This document shows, piece by piece, positions 17,237 to 25,904 of a stretch of 64,000 nt of DNA (its first letter is position 1; the number at the start of each line of letters is the position of its first letter). The notes below the pieces were generated by a model, which was not told the DNA's origin, did no database searches, and worked only from the letters and a program-made list of their open reading frames with translations. This DNA comes from Cytobacillus praedii (GTDB taxonomy: Bacteria; Bacillota; Bacilli; Bacillales; Cytobacillaceae): the NCBI RefSeq assembly GCF_001439605.1, contig NZ_LMBX01000015.1, positions 78,071 to 142,070 on the forward strand. Direction: 5' to 3'. A program made the translations under genes and the position numbers.

Positions 17237-17734
17237 ATGGCATATAAAAAGGAAAAAACGATAATAGTCTCAGCACTCACAGTTACCTTTTTTTTAATCG
17301 TTCGATTTGTACCAAAAGATAAAATACGTGAAGCACAACTAATATTTTTGTTTAAACAAGTATTAACTTGGCTATTTGGTCTGATAGTAGTCGAAATGGG
17401 CCTGATAAAATATCCCTATCGACTTTTCTTTAAAAAAGCTAGTAAATCAAGTTTTAGTTTTGAGTACTTTATTTACCCAGCCCTAAGTGTTTTGTATAAT
17501 CTCCATTACCCAGAAAAAAGAAAGCTTTTAGTCAGAATTTTATTTAATACTTTATATCCATCATTAATAACTTTGTTAGAAATGATTGCTTTAAAATACA
17601 CAAGACTTATTAAATATAAAAAGAATTGGTCCTGGTATTGGAGTTTTATTTCGATGTTTATAACCAACTACCTATCACATTTGTACTTCAAATGGTTCTT
17701 CAAAAACCAACAGCCAGAAAAGGCACGTCAGTAA
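17237..17734 (+). CDS. CBO0543 family membrane protein
   Basis: 165 residues matching my memory of the CBO0543 group: MAYKKEKTIIVSALTVTFF at the start, then ...FKQVLTWLFGLIVVEMGLIKYPYRLFFK, a FEYFIYPALSVLYNLHYP word and the C-terminal KYKKNWSWYWSFISMFITNY. Four or five membrane segments. The function of the family is unknown. ATG 17237 is preceded by a weak TTGGGGG site. A terminator follows at 17768. In this neighbourhood it is one of several small membrane proteins. Confidence 0.75.
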   Translation: MAYKKEKTIIVSALTVTFFLIVRFVPKDKIREAQLIFLFKQVLTWLFGLIVVEMGLIKYPYRLFFKKASKSSFSFEYFIYPALSVLYNLHYPEKRKLLVRILFNTLYPSLITLLEMIALKYTRLIKYKKNWSWYWSFISMFITNYLSHLYFKWFFKNQQPEKARQ

Positions 17735-17767
17735 TCCTTTATTATTGATGTAGCTATATCTATTAAA

Positions 17768-17805
17768 ACTGCCTTCTTGCAACAAGGTAGTTTTTATTTT
17801 TTGAA
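17768..17805 (+). terminator. Intrinsic terminator
   Basis: ACTGCCTT (17768-17775) and AAGGTAGT (17784-17791), followed by TTTTATTTTTT. Confidence 0.8.
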
Positions 17806-17827
17806 ACACCTTTCCTACCTAAAGTTT

Positions 17828-18100
17828 TCATTCCCTTCAAGTTCTATATTCTCAAATTCCAACTGTTGTATCCCAATCATTGTCTCATGGCTGCACTTAG
17901 CAAAACCTCACACGTTTAATATCCTCTGGATTAACGAAAGTTCGCTGCTAAATGTTGTGTTCAATTGCATCCTCTTCGATTGTTAAATACTCACTATTAC
18001 GAAATTCCTCAATTTATTCTTCAAATTTTTCAATGCTTGATTTAGATTAAGATAATATTCCGCATTGATTTAAATGTTCAACCCTTTTGATTCAAATAAT
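17828..18100 (-). pseudogene. Decayed gene remnant (copy 3 of 3)
   Basis: DNA-level match to 15613-15929 over most of its length: the same order of words around GTTGTGTTCAATT, CTCTTCGAT, ACTCACTATT and the final TTCATTCCC. It has many indels and stops, so no frame survives. It follows a terminator, as the other copies do. Confidence 0.5.
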
Positions 18101-18184
18101 CAAAATCGATCATTTGTTTACATAATATTCCTTTTACATTAATCTTAGATTGATACTGTTAATTTTTTCAAGGCGGTGTGATCT

Positions 18185-18382
18185 ATGCATAGAATTAAAC
18201 GTCTATCCTTTTCTCTTCTTTGTTTTATAATAAGTTACCTCGGTTACACCTTTGTATCTGGTACCAATGTTGATTGGATATATATCGGGATATTTGTTGG
18301 GGTTAATCTTACGCTTATAGTATTAGTTACTCTCATTGCCAAAGGGAGAATTGGCGAAAAACTTAAATCAAAAAACGAATAA
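18185..18382 (+). CDS. Small membrane protein, paralogue of 14349-14534
   Basis: 65 residues with two hydrophobic segments (LSFSLLCFIISYLGYTFV; GIFVGVNLTLIVLVTLIA) and a basic tail GRIGEKLKSKNE. It shares the pattern and about half its residues with the 61-residue protein at 14349. ATG 18185 follows GGCGGTG. Upstream DNA (TTTTCAAGGCGGTG versus TTTTCATGGTGGTG) is also similar, which supports duplication. Unknown function. Confidence 0.65.
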   Translation: MHRIKRLSFSLLCFIISYLGYTFVSGTNVDWIYIGIFVGVNLTLIVLVTLIAKGRIGEKLKSKNE

Positions 18383-18720
18383 TCAATAAAGCTCTAACAC
18401 TTCTGCAAAATCATTTATTCTATCCATATTTATTAGAAAATGACTGCCTGAATTAATTGTGTCTATTGTTGAAGACAATTTTTACTTGATCCATCCTTCA
18501 TCCATTACTTGAAGTGCTGCTGCATCTTATTTATAGGTATCAACAGTCCCCACTGTTTGATCATTTCTTGATATATAATTTTCTTTTACTCTTCATTCAT
18601 GCATCTCCCCTACATGAATTGCTTATTAAGCAGCTAACATTCATCCTCTTTTAGATCTGTCCTTCTACCATTTTCGAAATCTGTACCTTTTCAATATTTT
18701 TCCTTAAAGTAAAATAAACA
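18383..18720. other. Gene-free stretch
   Basis: About 340 bases with no supportable frame. The composition resembles the decayed stretches nearby. No strong hairpin or promoter was seen. Confidence 0.4.
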
Positions 18721-18754
18721 ATCATAACAATTTTTCAAAGGTGGGATTATTAAA

Positions 18755-18946
18755 ATGGCTTTAGAAATGAGAAAAGAATGTGAGCGCTGTACGTCTCCAA
18801 TTGAGAATGATTCAATAGCTTTTATTTGTGTACATGAATGTACCTTTTGCTTGCCTTGTACAGAAGAAATGAAAAATATCTGTCCAAATTGTGGTGGTGA
18901 ATTAGTAAGAAGACCAAAGAGACCGCAACAATCTTGCTCCTTATAG
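18755..18946 (+). CDS. DUF1272 domain-containing zinc-ribbon protein
   Basis: 63 residues. The family pattern MALEMRKECERC, then ECTFCLPCTEEM and ICPNCGGELVRRPKRP, is easily recognised. Three CxxC pairs should bind two metal ions. The function of DUF1272 is unknown. ATG 18755 is preceded by AAAGGTGGGATT. A weak hairpin (AACAG/CTGTT, 18951-18974) followed by T could terminate it. It is one of the few intact recognisable genes in the accessory stretch. Confidence 0.88.
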   Translation: MALEMRKECERCTSPIENDSIAFICVHECTFCLPCTEEMKNICPNCGGELVRRPKRPQQSCSL

Positions 18947-19100
18947 CAAACAGGGTTGATCTCTGTTTTTTATTACACTATTAGCATATTAATCAGGCAT
19001 GCCCTTCTAACCAAGTAAACTTAATAAATTGATTACTAAGACCACAACAGCCTGCATATGATATATTAGAAAAATTACACATAAAAGTGGTTATATTCTC

Positions 19101-19252
19101 ATGGGGGAAGCATTTACTGCCATTCTTCTATTATAGGATTCCCGCTTTGGTTTTGTATTAGCCTGATAATAGCTCAAAGAGAAAGGAATCAAATATTAAG
19201 GGACATTTTATCAAATTTAAAAGATGCTGCATTTTTAAAGAAGGAAGAGTAG
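19101..19252 (+). pseudogene. Small membrane protein gene broken by a frameshift
   Basis: MGEAFTAILL starts in one frame at ATG 19101. The rest, GFPLWFCISLIIAQRERNQ and LRDILSNLKDAAFLKKEE, continues in another after an indel near 19135. A single membrane helix plus charged tail of about 50 residues would result from the repaired frame. No strong ribosome site is present. A T-rich hairpin-like tail follows. Confidence 0.4.
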
Positions 19253-19324
19253 TAAGCTCTTTCTTTTTTTATTTCTAGTAAACTGAATATTTATTTGCAA
19301 ATTACTCCCCGTTTATGAAAATTA

Positions 19325-19333
19325 TGGTATAAT
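19325..19333 (+). promoter_or_regulatory. Extended -10 promoter
   Basis: TG-G-TATAAT at 19325-19333, 45 bases before the ATG of the small gene. No good -35. Confidence 0.55.
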
Positions 19334-19378
19334 TTCCTAGAACTACAACTAGAAAAACAAGAAAGTGAGGTAAAATCC

Positions 19379-19483
19379 ATGCCAGAAATTAAATGGGGAT
19401 CCCCAATAAGTTTAGCTTGTTTAGGTGTATTCTTAGGGGGATTAGGAATCTTTTTTAAGGCTATATGGAGTACTTTTTTGTAA
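19379..19483 (+). CDS. 34-residue single-helix membrane protein
   Basis: It starts MPEIKWGSPISLACLGVF and has one Gly-rich membrane helix followed by a short tail, KAIWSTFL. AGTGAGG lies 8 bases before ATG 19379, an extended -10 promoter lies upstream, and a perfect terminator begins at the stop codon. This compact unit is good evidence that the peptide is made. Not recognised; the size and topology are like small stress or spore membrane peptides (inference). Confidence 0.65.
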   Translation: MPEIKWGSPISLACLGVFLGGLGIFFKAIWSTFL

Positions 19484-19507
19484 ACAGACTAATTTAGTCT
19501 GTTTTTT
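19483..19507 (+). terminator. Intrinsic terminator
   Basis: AACAGACTA (19483-19491) and TAGTCTGTT (19495-19503), then TTTT. Confidence 0.85.
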
Positions 19508-19765
19508 CATTTCATCATTTGGAAGCATGATCGTTCAAGAGTTGATTAATCTGCCTCTATCTTGATACAATTACTTTCTTTAACTCTGAGTCCTTTCGTT
19601 CTATCAATTCCTCAATGAATAGTATTTAATACAAGAATCATTCCGAAGTATTTATATATTTGATTCAAGGGCGTCAACCACTATCCAAATGTGAAGCTCT
19701 TTGCTGAACCCAAAAGGATTTTTATCATAATAGCCAAACTCTTCCTTTGGCTATCCTTCAGATAC

Positions 19766-19815
19766 AAAAATCGGGCCCTCCCTCCAATACCTTTTGGAAG
19801 CAGACCCGATTTTTT
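19766..19815 (-). terminator. Terminator of the RNase J-type gene
   Basis: AAAAATCGGG (19766-19775) and CCCGATTTTT (19805-19814) enclose a long GC-rich loop. The minus strand ends in a T run. Confidence 0.75.
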
Positions 19816-19825
19816 ACGTGCTCTA

Positions 19826-21496
19826 TTAAATTTCAATCAGAATAGGAACAATCATAGGCTTTTTCTTTGTTTGCGTGTATACATGCTGTTGAATGGATCG
19901 TTTCACTTGTTTCTTAATTACGTTCCATTGAGTTCGATTTGCTTCCTGAAGCTCCGTTAGCGTTTTCATTGTCAGTTGATTGATGTCTCTGCGGAATGCC
20001 TTGAAATCTTTATCCATAAATCCGCGAGAAATAGTTTCTGGTTCGGAAATCAGTTTTCCTTCAGCTTTGCTCATCGTTAAGACAATGATTAGCATGCCAT
20101 CCTCTGCAAATTGTTTACGATCTCGCAGCACATATTCACCCACATTCCCGACATCCCCACCATCAATATAGGTATTCCCAACTGGAATTGTTCGGGTCTG
20201 GCGGGCTATGCCCTTTTCAATATCAACCATATCGCCGTTTTTGATGATAAATGTATGTCCCTGCTCTACTCCAACCGATTCAGCTAACAGGCGATGATGG
20301 TTAAGCATTCTAAATTCACCGTGAATAGGGATAAAATATTGGGGCTTCATTAATGTAAGCATGAGCTTTAAATCTTCTTGATACCCATGGCCGGAAACAT
20401 GCATGCCAGAAGTCGTTCCTGATCCATAAATTACCTTTGCTCCAAGCTCAAAAAAGTTGTCGACAATACTCGTTACATTTCTTTCATTCCCAGGAATGGG
20501 ACCTGCTGCAAAGACCACCGTATCTTCTGGCAGAATCTCGACCCCGCGAAAGTTTCCAGTAGATAAGCGAGCTAGTGCAGCCAATGGCTCCCCTTGGCTA
20601 CCCGTACATAAAATAGCTACCCTTTCTGGGGGCCATTCATTTATTTCTTGTTGGTCAATCAACATGCCATCTGGAACCGTTAAATACCCGCGTTCCATCG
20701 CAACCGCTACTACATTAACCATACTTCTTCCAAGCAAGGCAAGCTTTCGATGTGTCTTATGTGCGGCATTCACGATTTGCTGCACTCGGCTAACATTGGA
20801 AGCAAACGTAGAAAGGATAATTTTGCGTTTGGCTTTCCTAAAAGCCGCTTCCACATGTTCACCCACCATTTGTTCCGATGGAGTTAAGCCAGGACGTTCC
20901 GCATTCGTACTCTCAGATAATAAAAGCAGAACACCTTCTTTTCCGATTTCAGCCATTTTATGAATGTCCGAATGCTCATTATTCTCTGGTGTTAAATCAA
21001 ACTTGAAATCTCCCGTATGTACAATATTTCCTTCTGGGGTGTGAAAGACCATGCCCAAGCAATCAGGAATACTATGAGTCACTTTGAAAAAGCTTACACT
21101 CAAATTCTCAAATTTCAAGTTTGAGTTTGAATTAATTTCAATCATTTCGCTTTCTCTCAGAATTCGATGTTCCTTTAATTTGAGTTCAATTAATCCGAGC
21201 GTGAAGCGTGTGGCGTACACCGGTACATTTAATTTTTTCAAGAAGAAGGGAATTCCCCCAATATGATCTTCATGCCCATGTGTGACAATTAATGCCCTGA
21301 CTTTCTCTTTATTTTCTTCTAAATAAGCAATATCAGGTATGATCAAATCAATTCCTAATAAGCTTTCATCAGGGAACTTATTGCCACAGTCAATAATTAA
21401 AATATCGTTTGCATATTCTATTGCATACATGTTTTTCCCGATTTCGTTCAAGCCGCCTAGGGCGAAAATAGACAATATATGATTCTTCGCGCTCAA
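19826..21496 (-). CDS. Ribonuclease J family protein
   Basis: 556 residues: metallo-beta-lactamase/beta-CASP RNase with FALGGLNEIGKNMYA at the start, metal motif THGHEDHIGGIP (near 75-86), HTGDFKFD, the LSESTNAERPG loop, GRSMVNV, TSGMHVSGHGYQEDL, PIHGEFRM, and the C-terminal domain ending KKKPMIVPILIEI. RNase J acts in 5'-to-3' and endonucleolytic mRNA and rRNA processing. The length equals RnjA/RnjB, but differences in conserved words (LLSESTNAERPG for the usual LLSDSTNSENPE) suggest an additional paralogue rather than the main enzyme (inference). I prefer TTG 21496 after GGGGGGAT; a TTG at 21514 is also in frame. Confidence 0.85.
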   Translation of the reverse strand: MSAKNHILSIFALGGLNEIGKNMYAIEYANDILIIDCGNKFPDESLLGIDLIIPDIAYLEENKEKVRALIVTHGHEDHIGGIPFFLKKLNVPVYATRFTLGLIELKLKEHRILRESEMIEINSNSNLKFENLSVSFFKVTHSIPDCLGMVFHTPEGNIVHTGDFKFDLTPENNEHSDIHKMAEIGKEGVLLLLSESTNAERPGLTPSEQMVGEHVEAAFRKAKRKIILSTFASNVSRVQQIVNAAHKTHRKLALLGRSMVNVVAVAMERGYLTVPDGMLIDQQEINEWPPERVAILCTGSQGEPLAALARLSTGNFRGVEILPEDTVVFAAGPIPGNERNVTSIVDNFFELGAKVIYGSGTTSGMHVSGHGYQEDLKLMLTLMKPQYFIPIHGEFRMLNHHRLLAESVGVEQGHTFIIKNGDMVDIEKGIARQTRTIPVGNTYIDGGDVGNVGEYVLRDRKQFAEDGMLIIVLTMSKAEGKLISEPETISRGFMDKDFKAFRRDINQLTMKTLTELQEANRTQWNVIKKQVKRSIQQHVYTQTKKKPMIVPILIEI

Positions 21497-21651
21497 AATC
21501 CTATCCCCCCACAATAATTATAGGGTTAGTATGCCCTTTGGGGTCAGCTTTATCAGCAGGGTGACGTTCATCTAGGAAAAATTATGATGTCAGGCGAAAA
21601 ATTCTCCTGTTTCCCGTACTTTTTCTGAAAGGATTGCAAAATAATCACAGG

Positions 21652-23664
21652 CTAATCCAGCGATATCTTTATCACATCATCCACATACTTTGTTGTATTA
21701 TATCCATAAATCTCCAGCCTTTTTGGAATGACCTTTTCTCCCGGTATGTTTTCGTACAGCTCCATGCCTTGAACTGTGATAAAATAGCGTGGCAGATCCA
21801 GCTTATCAATTGGGACTGGGGTTCCATTCATTTCGTATTCCCGCCCGCTTCTATCGACGATCACCGCTTCCGTTTCTATTCCCATTGAACTCAAATGCGT
21901 TTCATCCTCTCCTATCATTCGGAAATGCAAGGACTCATATTGTCGATTTTTAACTTGATGATTACTTATGACTACTTTGCTCGGAGTCCCTATCTCCACC
22001 TTGTCAATTGAAATCGTACTGCCTGCATATTCAAACAATTGAGGTTCATCTTTCGAAACATCGAAATCAATGGTCTTATGGTCTTCGACCGTTAAATAAA
22101 GAGATCCAAATTGAACATTTACTTCTTTTGGATTTTCTTCAAATAGAGGGTCGAAGTGTGCCTGGTAGCTATCCCCACCCAAACCTTGATTGCCATAAGA
22201 GCTGTTAAGTAAATCGGTTTTTACTTTTCTCTTGTTCACTTCAATGCTGTCAAAGGAAACAGATTCAATCCGCTTCTCCAGCTGCATATTTTGGATATCA
22301 TACTGTAATAGGGATGCAGTTGGCGCAATCGTTAATTTATTTATTCTAACCGGAATCCCCTCAAGTTCTATTTCCTTATCCAGCGAATATTCGCGGGAAG
22401 GGCTTTTTGTTACTGGGATTTCAAAGTTCCACTCTCCGCCTCTTTTATTGCCATCTACTCTGTATCCCATATAACTAACAGGATCAGAAGGATCATGGAT
22501 CAATTTCTGCAGTCTTGTGACCTTCAGCTTGATCGTCCCACTATCTGTTTTGAGCGGTAGCAGACTGATCTTCCCCTGATACACATTCTTTTCTTCATTC
22601 TTTTGGTTAGGGAGATAGTATTTTGGATTTGCTGAACGGTTCATAATTTTACTTTCGTTCTCAACCACAACCCCGTCACGATAATTCATTATATATTGAT
22701 TGTCCTCATTCATATCTACAATTTCGTAGAAAATTAACGTCTGAATTTCATCTGCAATCACACTTTTAATCGTAATTTTCACACCGGCACTTTCCGATTC
22801 CAGATTCAGTCGTTTGCCCAAATCATGTTGAAGATAGCTGCGCAGCTCCAGATCTTCTTCTGTCCACGAATAGTAAAGAGAGGAGAACCAGCCCGTAATA
22901 AATCCCGTACATACGAACACGATGAAGACACTTGCTGAAATGAGTCCGATTTTTTTAATTTTCTTTACCCTCAGCTGTTTTTGCTTTTCCTCTTCTGCGA
23001 ATCTGGTTTTAATTTTCTTCATGAAACCTGATGGCACATGAAAATCTCCAACCTCTTCAGTAAGCTGTAGCATGGCGGACATGACTTCTTGAAATGTAGC
23101 CAAATCCTCCTGACAGTTTTGACAGTGATAAAGATGCACCTCGAATTCAACCTTTATTGGCCTAGCGAGTGTTCTTTCTAAGTAATCAATGTAAAGCTTA
23201 TGATTTTCCTTACAGCCGTCATAATGTGATCCATATCCCGACTTTTCACGAAGTGACTGGATGCCTGAAAATAAATGAGCTTTCATCTCCTCAACTGAAA
23301 CCTTGAGAATGTGTGCGGAGTCCTCCAGAGAAATTCCTATTACATATGTAAGGACCAGCGCTTCTTTTTCATAATCTCTTAATTGATCAAACGCTTGAAA
23401 CACATTCTGACGCTGTTCATCTTTCTCTGAAACCTTGAAACGATTTTCTTTCGTAAGCTCCCGGCAGATATGTACGAAAATAGAAGTAATCCAGCGATCA
23501 AATGAAGCGTCTCTGTTAAATCGAGACAGCTCCTTATGTACTCTTAAAATGACACGATAAAAAAGCTCTTCCATTTGCTCCTGATTCCTAAAATAGGACC
23601 AGCCGAGCGTATAAAAAGATACCTTATGATGATCAAGCCAATCTATGATGGATTCCAAGCTCAT
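21652..23664 (-). CDS. Fused ECF-type sigma factor / zinc anti-sigma / membrane DUF4179-like protein
   Basis: 670 residues. Residues 1-85 look like sigma region 2 (FYTLGWSYFRNQEQMEELFY ... FDRWITSIFVHICRELTKEN), about 95-155 like region 4 (LRDYEKEALVLTYVIGIS ... SVEEMKAHLFSGIQSLRE). A ZAS-type anti-sigma domain with H-x3-C-x2-C (HLYHCQNC, near 190) follows, then a membrane helix (IGLISASVFIVFVCTGFITG, near 255) and about 400 extracellular residues of the DUF4179/DUF5643 kind. ATG 23664 has GAGGAG upstream; a TTG at 23712 is a possible longer start. A sigma factor tethered by its own anti-sigma would need proteolysis or conformational release. No partner gene is adjacent. Confidence 0.8.
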   Translation of the reverse strand: MSLESIIDWLDHHKVSFYTLGWSYFRNQEQMEELFYRVILRVHKELSRFNRDASFDRWITSIFVHICRELTKENRFKVSEKDEQRQNVFQAFDQLRDYEKEALVLTYVIGISLEDSAHILKVSVEEMKAHLFSGIQSLREKSGYGSHYDGCKENHKLYIDYLERTLARPIKVEFEVHLYHCQNCQEDLATFQEVMSAMLQLTEEVGDFHVPSGFMKKIKTRFAEEEKQKQLRVKKIKKIGLISASVFIVFVCTGFITGWFSSLYYSWTEEDLELRSYLQHDLGKRLNLESESAGVKITIKSVIADEIQTLIFYEIVDMNEDNQYIMNYRDGVVVENESKIMNRSANPKYYLPNQKNEEKNVYQGKISLLPLKTDSGTIKLKVTRLQKLIHDPSDPVSYMGYRVDGNKRGGEWNFEIPVTKSPSREYSLDKEIELEGIPVRINKLTIAPTASLLQYDIQNMQLEKRIESVSFDSIEVNKRKVKTDLLNSSYGNQGLGGDSYQAHFDPLFEENPKEVNVQFGSLYLTVEDHKTIDFDVSKDEPQLFEYAGSTISIDKVEIGTPSKVVISNHQVKNRQYESLHFRMIGEDETHLSSMGIETEAVIVDRSGREYEMNGTPVPIDKLDLPRYFITVQGMELYENIPGEKVIPKRLEIYGYNTTKYVDDVIKISLD

Positions 23665-23734
23665 TTGAGACTCCTCAGAAATTCGATTGGAACCAATTTT
23701 TACTGGGATCAAATTGGTTTCCCCCCTTTTTATA

Positions 23735-24180
23735 ATTGATTTAAAACTTCATGCTGACCATTATTCTGATCATGTGCATTTTAGCTATCCAACTTTCCAG
23801 TTCCACCATATTTTTCTATTTTATTCATCATATCATATGGGTGCATAGCCTGTACCTATGGATTAATTGATGATTCAGGAATAACTAAATGATAGACTAA
23901 GTCCTTCAATCCCTGCATAATTGGAAAGTAATAAGTCCATTAGCTTGTAAGTTTTCAAGTAAATCATAAATGGCAGCCAAAGCCTAAGTAATCATGTCCA
24001 ATAGGCAACTGGGTACAATCATCAAGAATATTATCTTCAATTCAGCCATTGTAATTAAAAATTAAAATAGATATTCAAAATATTAAACAACAAATTAAGA
24101 TTATTAATTTTTTTCGATAAAAATATTTAATTTTATTGTTTATTTTTAAAATTACTTGTTATATAATCAAATCAATTAAA
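23735..24180. other. Intergenic region between divergent genes
   Basis: About 450 bases without a supportable gene. It holds the promoters of the sigma-fusion gene and of the DUF2089 operon. TATAAT at 24162-24167 with TTGTTT 20 bases upstream is the best candidate for the latter. The AT-only stretch 24060-24165 is notable. Confidence 0.4.
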
Positions 24181-24196
24181 AGAAAGGAATGTCAAT

Positions 24197-24562
24197 ATGG
24201 CTTATAAAGTAATCACAAACTGCCCTGTCTGCAGTAAAACATTGAAAATTACAAAGCTGCAGTGCTCTCATTGTCACACGACGATTGAAAATGAGTTTGA
24301 ATTATCCAAGCTGGCATCCTTATCAAAAGATCAGCTTCATTTTGTCGAAGTATTTTTAACATGCAGAGGGAATATCAAAGAAGTTGAAAAGGAACTGGGG
24401 ATTTCGTATCCAACGGTTCGGGGCAAGCTAACAGACATTATTTCATCGCTTGGATATGAGCAAAAGAAGAAAAATGAAGTAGACGAGAAAAAGATTGTTA
24501 CTATGCTGGAAAATGGAGAAATTTCACCAGAGGAAGCGATTAAGCTCTTAAAAGAGGAATAG
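24197..24562 (+). CDS. DUF2089 domain-containing protein
   Basis: 121 residues. A zinc ribbon (CPVCSKTLKITKLQCSHC) is followed by a helix-turn-helix-like region (LSKDQLHFVEVFLTCRGNIKEVEKELGISYPTVRGKL) cited here in part: the word GISYPTVRGKL is diagnostic for DUF2089. A C-terminal SHOCT-like word (ENGEISPEEAIKLL) ends the protein. Probably a small DNA-binding regulator. ATG 24197 follows AAAGGAATG. First gene of a three-gene operon with gaps of 13 and 10 bases. Confidence 0.88.
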   Translation: MAYKVITNCPVCSKTLKITKLQCSHCHTTIENEFELSKLASLSKDQLHFVEVFLTCRGNIKEVEKELGISYPTVRGKLTDIISSLGYEQKKKNEVDEKKIVTMLENGEISPEEAIKLLKEE

Positions 24563-24575
24563 GGAGGAATGTATC

Positions 24576-24965
24576 ATGAAAGAAGAAATTTCAAGAGTGT
24601 TAACAATGGTTCAAGAAGGAAAGATTGATGCAGATAAGGGATCTGAACTGATTCAAGTATTAAAAGAGAAAGAAGACACTGGTAATAAGCCTTTTGAAAA
24701 ACCAAGTAAATATTTAGATAAAACATTAAAAATTCGTGTAGTATCAACCGAAAATGATAACGTCACGGTCAATTTGCCTATAAAACTTGTCAGGGCCGTA
24801 TTAGTAGCTGGACACAGCATCGCATCAAGTATTCCTCAATCCGAAAAATATGTTAAAGATATAGACATAAACCTTATTATTGAAGCAATTGAGAACGAAT
24901 TAGACGGCCAAATTGTTGATATTAAATCGGCAAATGGGGATACCGTTTCGGTTATCATTGATTAG
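24576..24965 (+). CDS. SHOCT/YvlB-N-like protein
   Basis: 129 residues. The start MKEEISRVLTMVQEGKIDA matches the N-terminal helical domain seen in YvlB and similar proteins next to DUF2089 regulators. The second half (TLKIRVVSTENDNVTVNLPIKLVRAV, then IIEAIENELDGQIVDI and NGDTVSVIID) is an alpha/beta domain found again in the next gene, so the two are partial paralogues. ATG 24576 follows GGGAGGAATGTATC. Function unknown; probably works with the DUF2089 regulator in an envelope response (inference from similar operons). Confidence 0.75.
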   Translation: MKEEISRVLTMVQEGKIDADKGSELIQVLKEKEDTGNKPFEKPSKYLDKTLKIRVVSTENDNVTVNLPIKLVRAVLVAGHSIASSIPQSEKYVKDIDINLIIEAIENELDGQIVDIKSANGDTVSVIID

Positions 24966-24975
24966 TGATTCGCTT

Positions 24976-25257
24976 ATGATGCATGTAAAAGTGAAAGCAA
25001 AAGACGTTCGGTTTACCATCCCCATCCCCTATGCTGTGTTAAACATTGTTATTTCCATTTTGTCCTCAAAATTTGTTCAGCACCAAGCAAACAAATGGAC
25101 AAAAGAGCACTTCGAAAGAAAAAAACTGGACCTTTCCATCCCACAAATAGACAAAGAAATGCTAAAGCCTATCGTCCAGGAACTGAAAAGTTATAAAGGG
25201 CTCGTGCTAATAGATGTCAAAGCTAAGGACGGGACTGAGGTTAAGATTCGGCTATAG
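24976..25257 (+). CDS. Paralogue of the second half of the preceding gene
   Basis: 93 residues: MMHVKVKAKDVRFTIPIPYA, a hydrophobic helix VLNIVISILSSKFV, then PIVQELKSYKGLVLIDVKAKDGTEVKIRL. The ending matches EAIENELDGQIVDIKSANGDTVSVII of the upstream product. Start uncertain: ATG 24976 is 10 bases after the stop; a TTG at 24958 would overlap it. No strong ribosome site is seen, so coupling to the upstream gene is likely. Third gene of the DUF2089 operon. Confidence 0.65.
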   Translation: MMHVKVKAKDVRFTIPIPYAVLNIVISILSSKFVQHQANKWTKEHFERKKLDLSIPQIDKEMLKPIVQELKSYKGLVLIDVKAKDGTEVKIRL

Positions 25258-25322
25258 TTTATTACTCGCTTAACAATACCGAGAAAATTGTCATGTGATT
25301 ATTTTTAAAGCATAAACAAACA

Positions 25323-25352
25323 TACCCCCGTTCTTCTTTTAGGACGGGGGTA
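25323..25352. other. Strong hairpin after the DUF2089 operon
   Basis: TACCCCCGT (25323-25331) and ACGGGGGTA (25344-25352), perfect 9-base stem. On the plus strand it is followed by A, not T, so it is not a classical terminator of the operon. It may act as a processing or 3'-end stability hairpin. Confidence 0.5.
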
Positions 25353-25494
25353 AAAAAATATAACCATTATTGTCGGTTATAAATCTAATTATAGCAGCTG
25401 ATAAATTCAATAATATTTAAAGATATTTTAAAGAATAACCCCTGAAAAGCTCCCTTTTAATCCTACTTTCCATCCTGATTTTTGCATAAAAAAG

Positions 25495-25668
25495 GTGAAG
25501 ACAGCAATAACTCTTTATTGCAATCCTGACTCCATTCATCCTACAATAGAGGCAAATCTAGATTGTCATACTGTAACTTTATCTAATTGGTCAATCACAC
25601 AAGAAATCGAAGGATTGCTTCAATTTAACTGCATTCAAGATGTTCAACCTGATCATAAAGAAGGTTGA
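25495..25668 (+). CDS. Doubtful 57-residue ORF
   Basis: The frame is open from about 25436 and contains a GTG at 25495 (KTAITLYCNPDSIHPTIEA ... LQFNCIQDVQPDHKEG). No separated ribosome site. It reads like a protein fragment rather than noise, so it may be the tail of a deleted gene. Not recognised. Confidence 0.25.
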   Translation: MKTAITLYCNPDSIHPTIEANLDCHTVTLSNWSITQEIEGLLQFNCIQDVQPDHKEG

Positions 25669-25904
25669 GTGGCAGAGGGTATCTTGCTAAAGGAGGAGCT
25701 AAAAACATTCTATAAATGTGGAAAATGTAAAGGGAAATATCAATGATGGCAATGTAAAGTTCGTTGAAACACCTGCTCAAAGAATCTGCATTACAAATAA
25801 ACAATTCGATTTAAAAGAAATAATTCATTTGCAGCAATTCTACTTGGAAATATTTTGGAATTACATGTTAAAATATAGTAAATATAAGAAAGGAGGAGAT
25901 ACGT

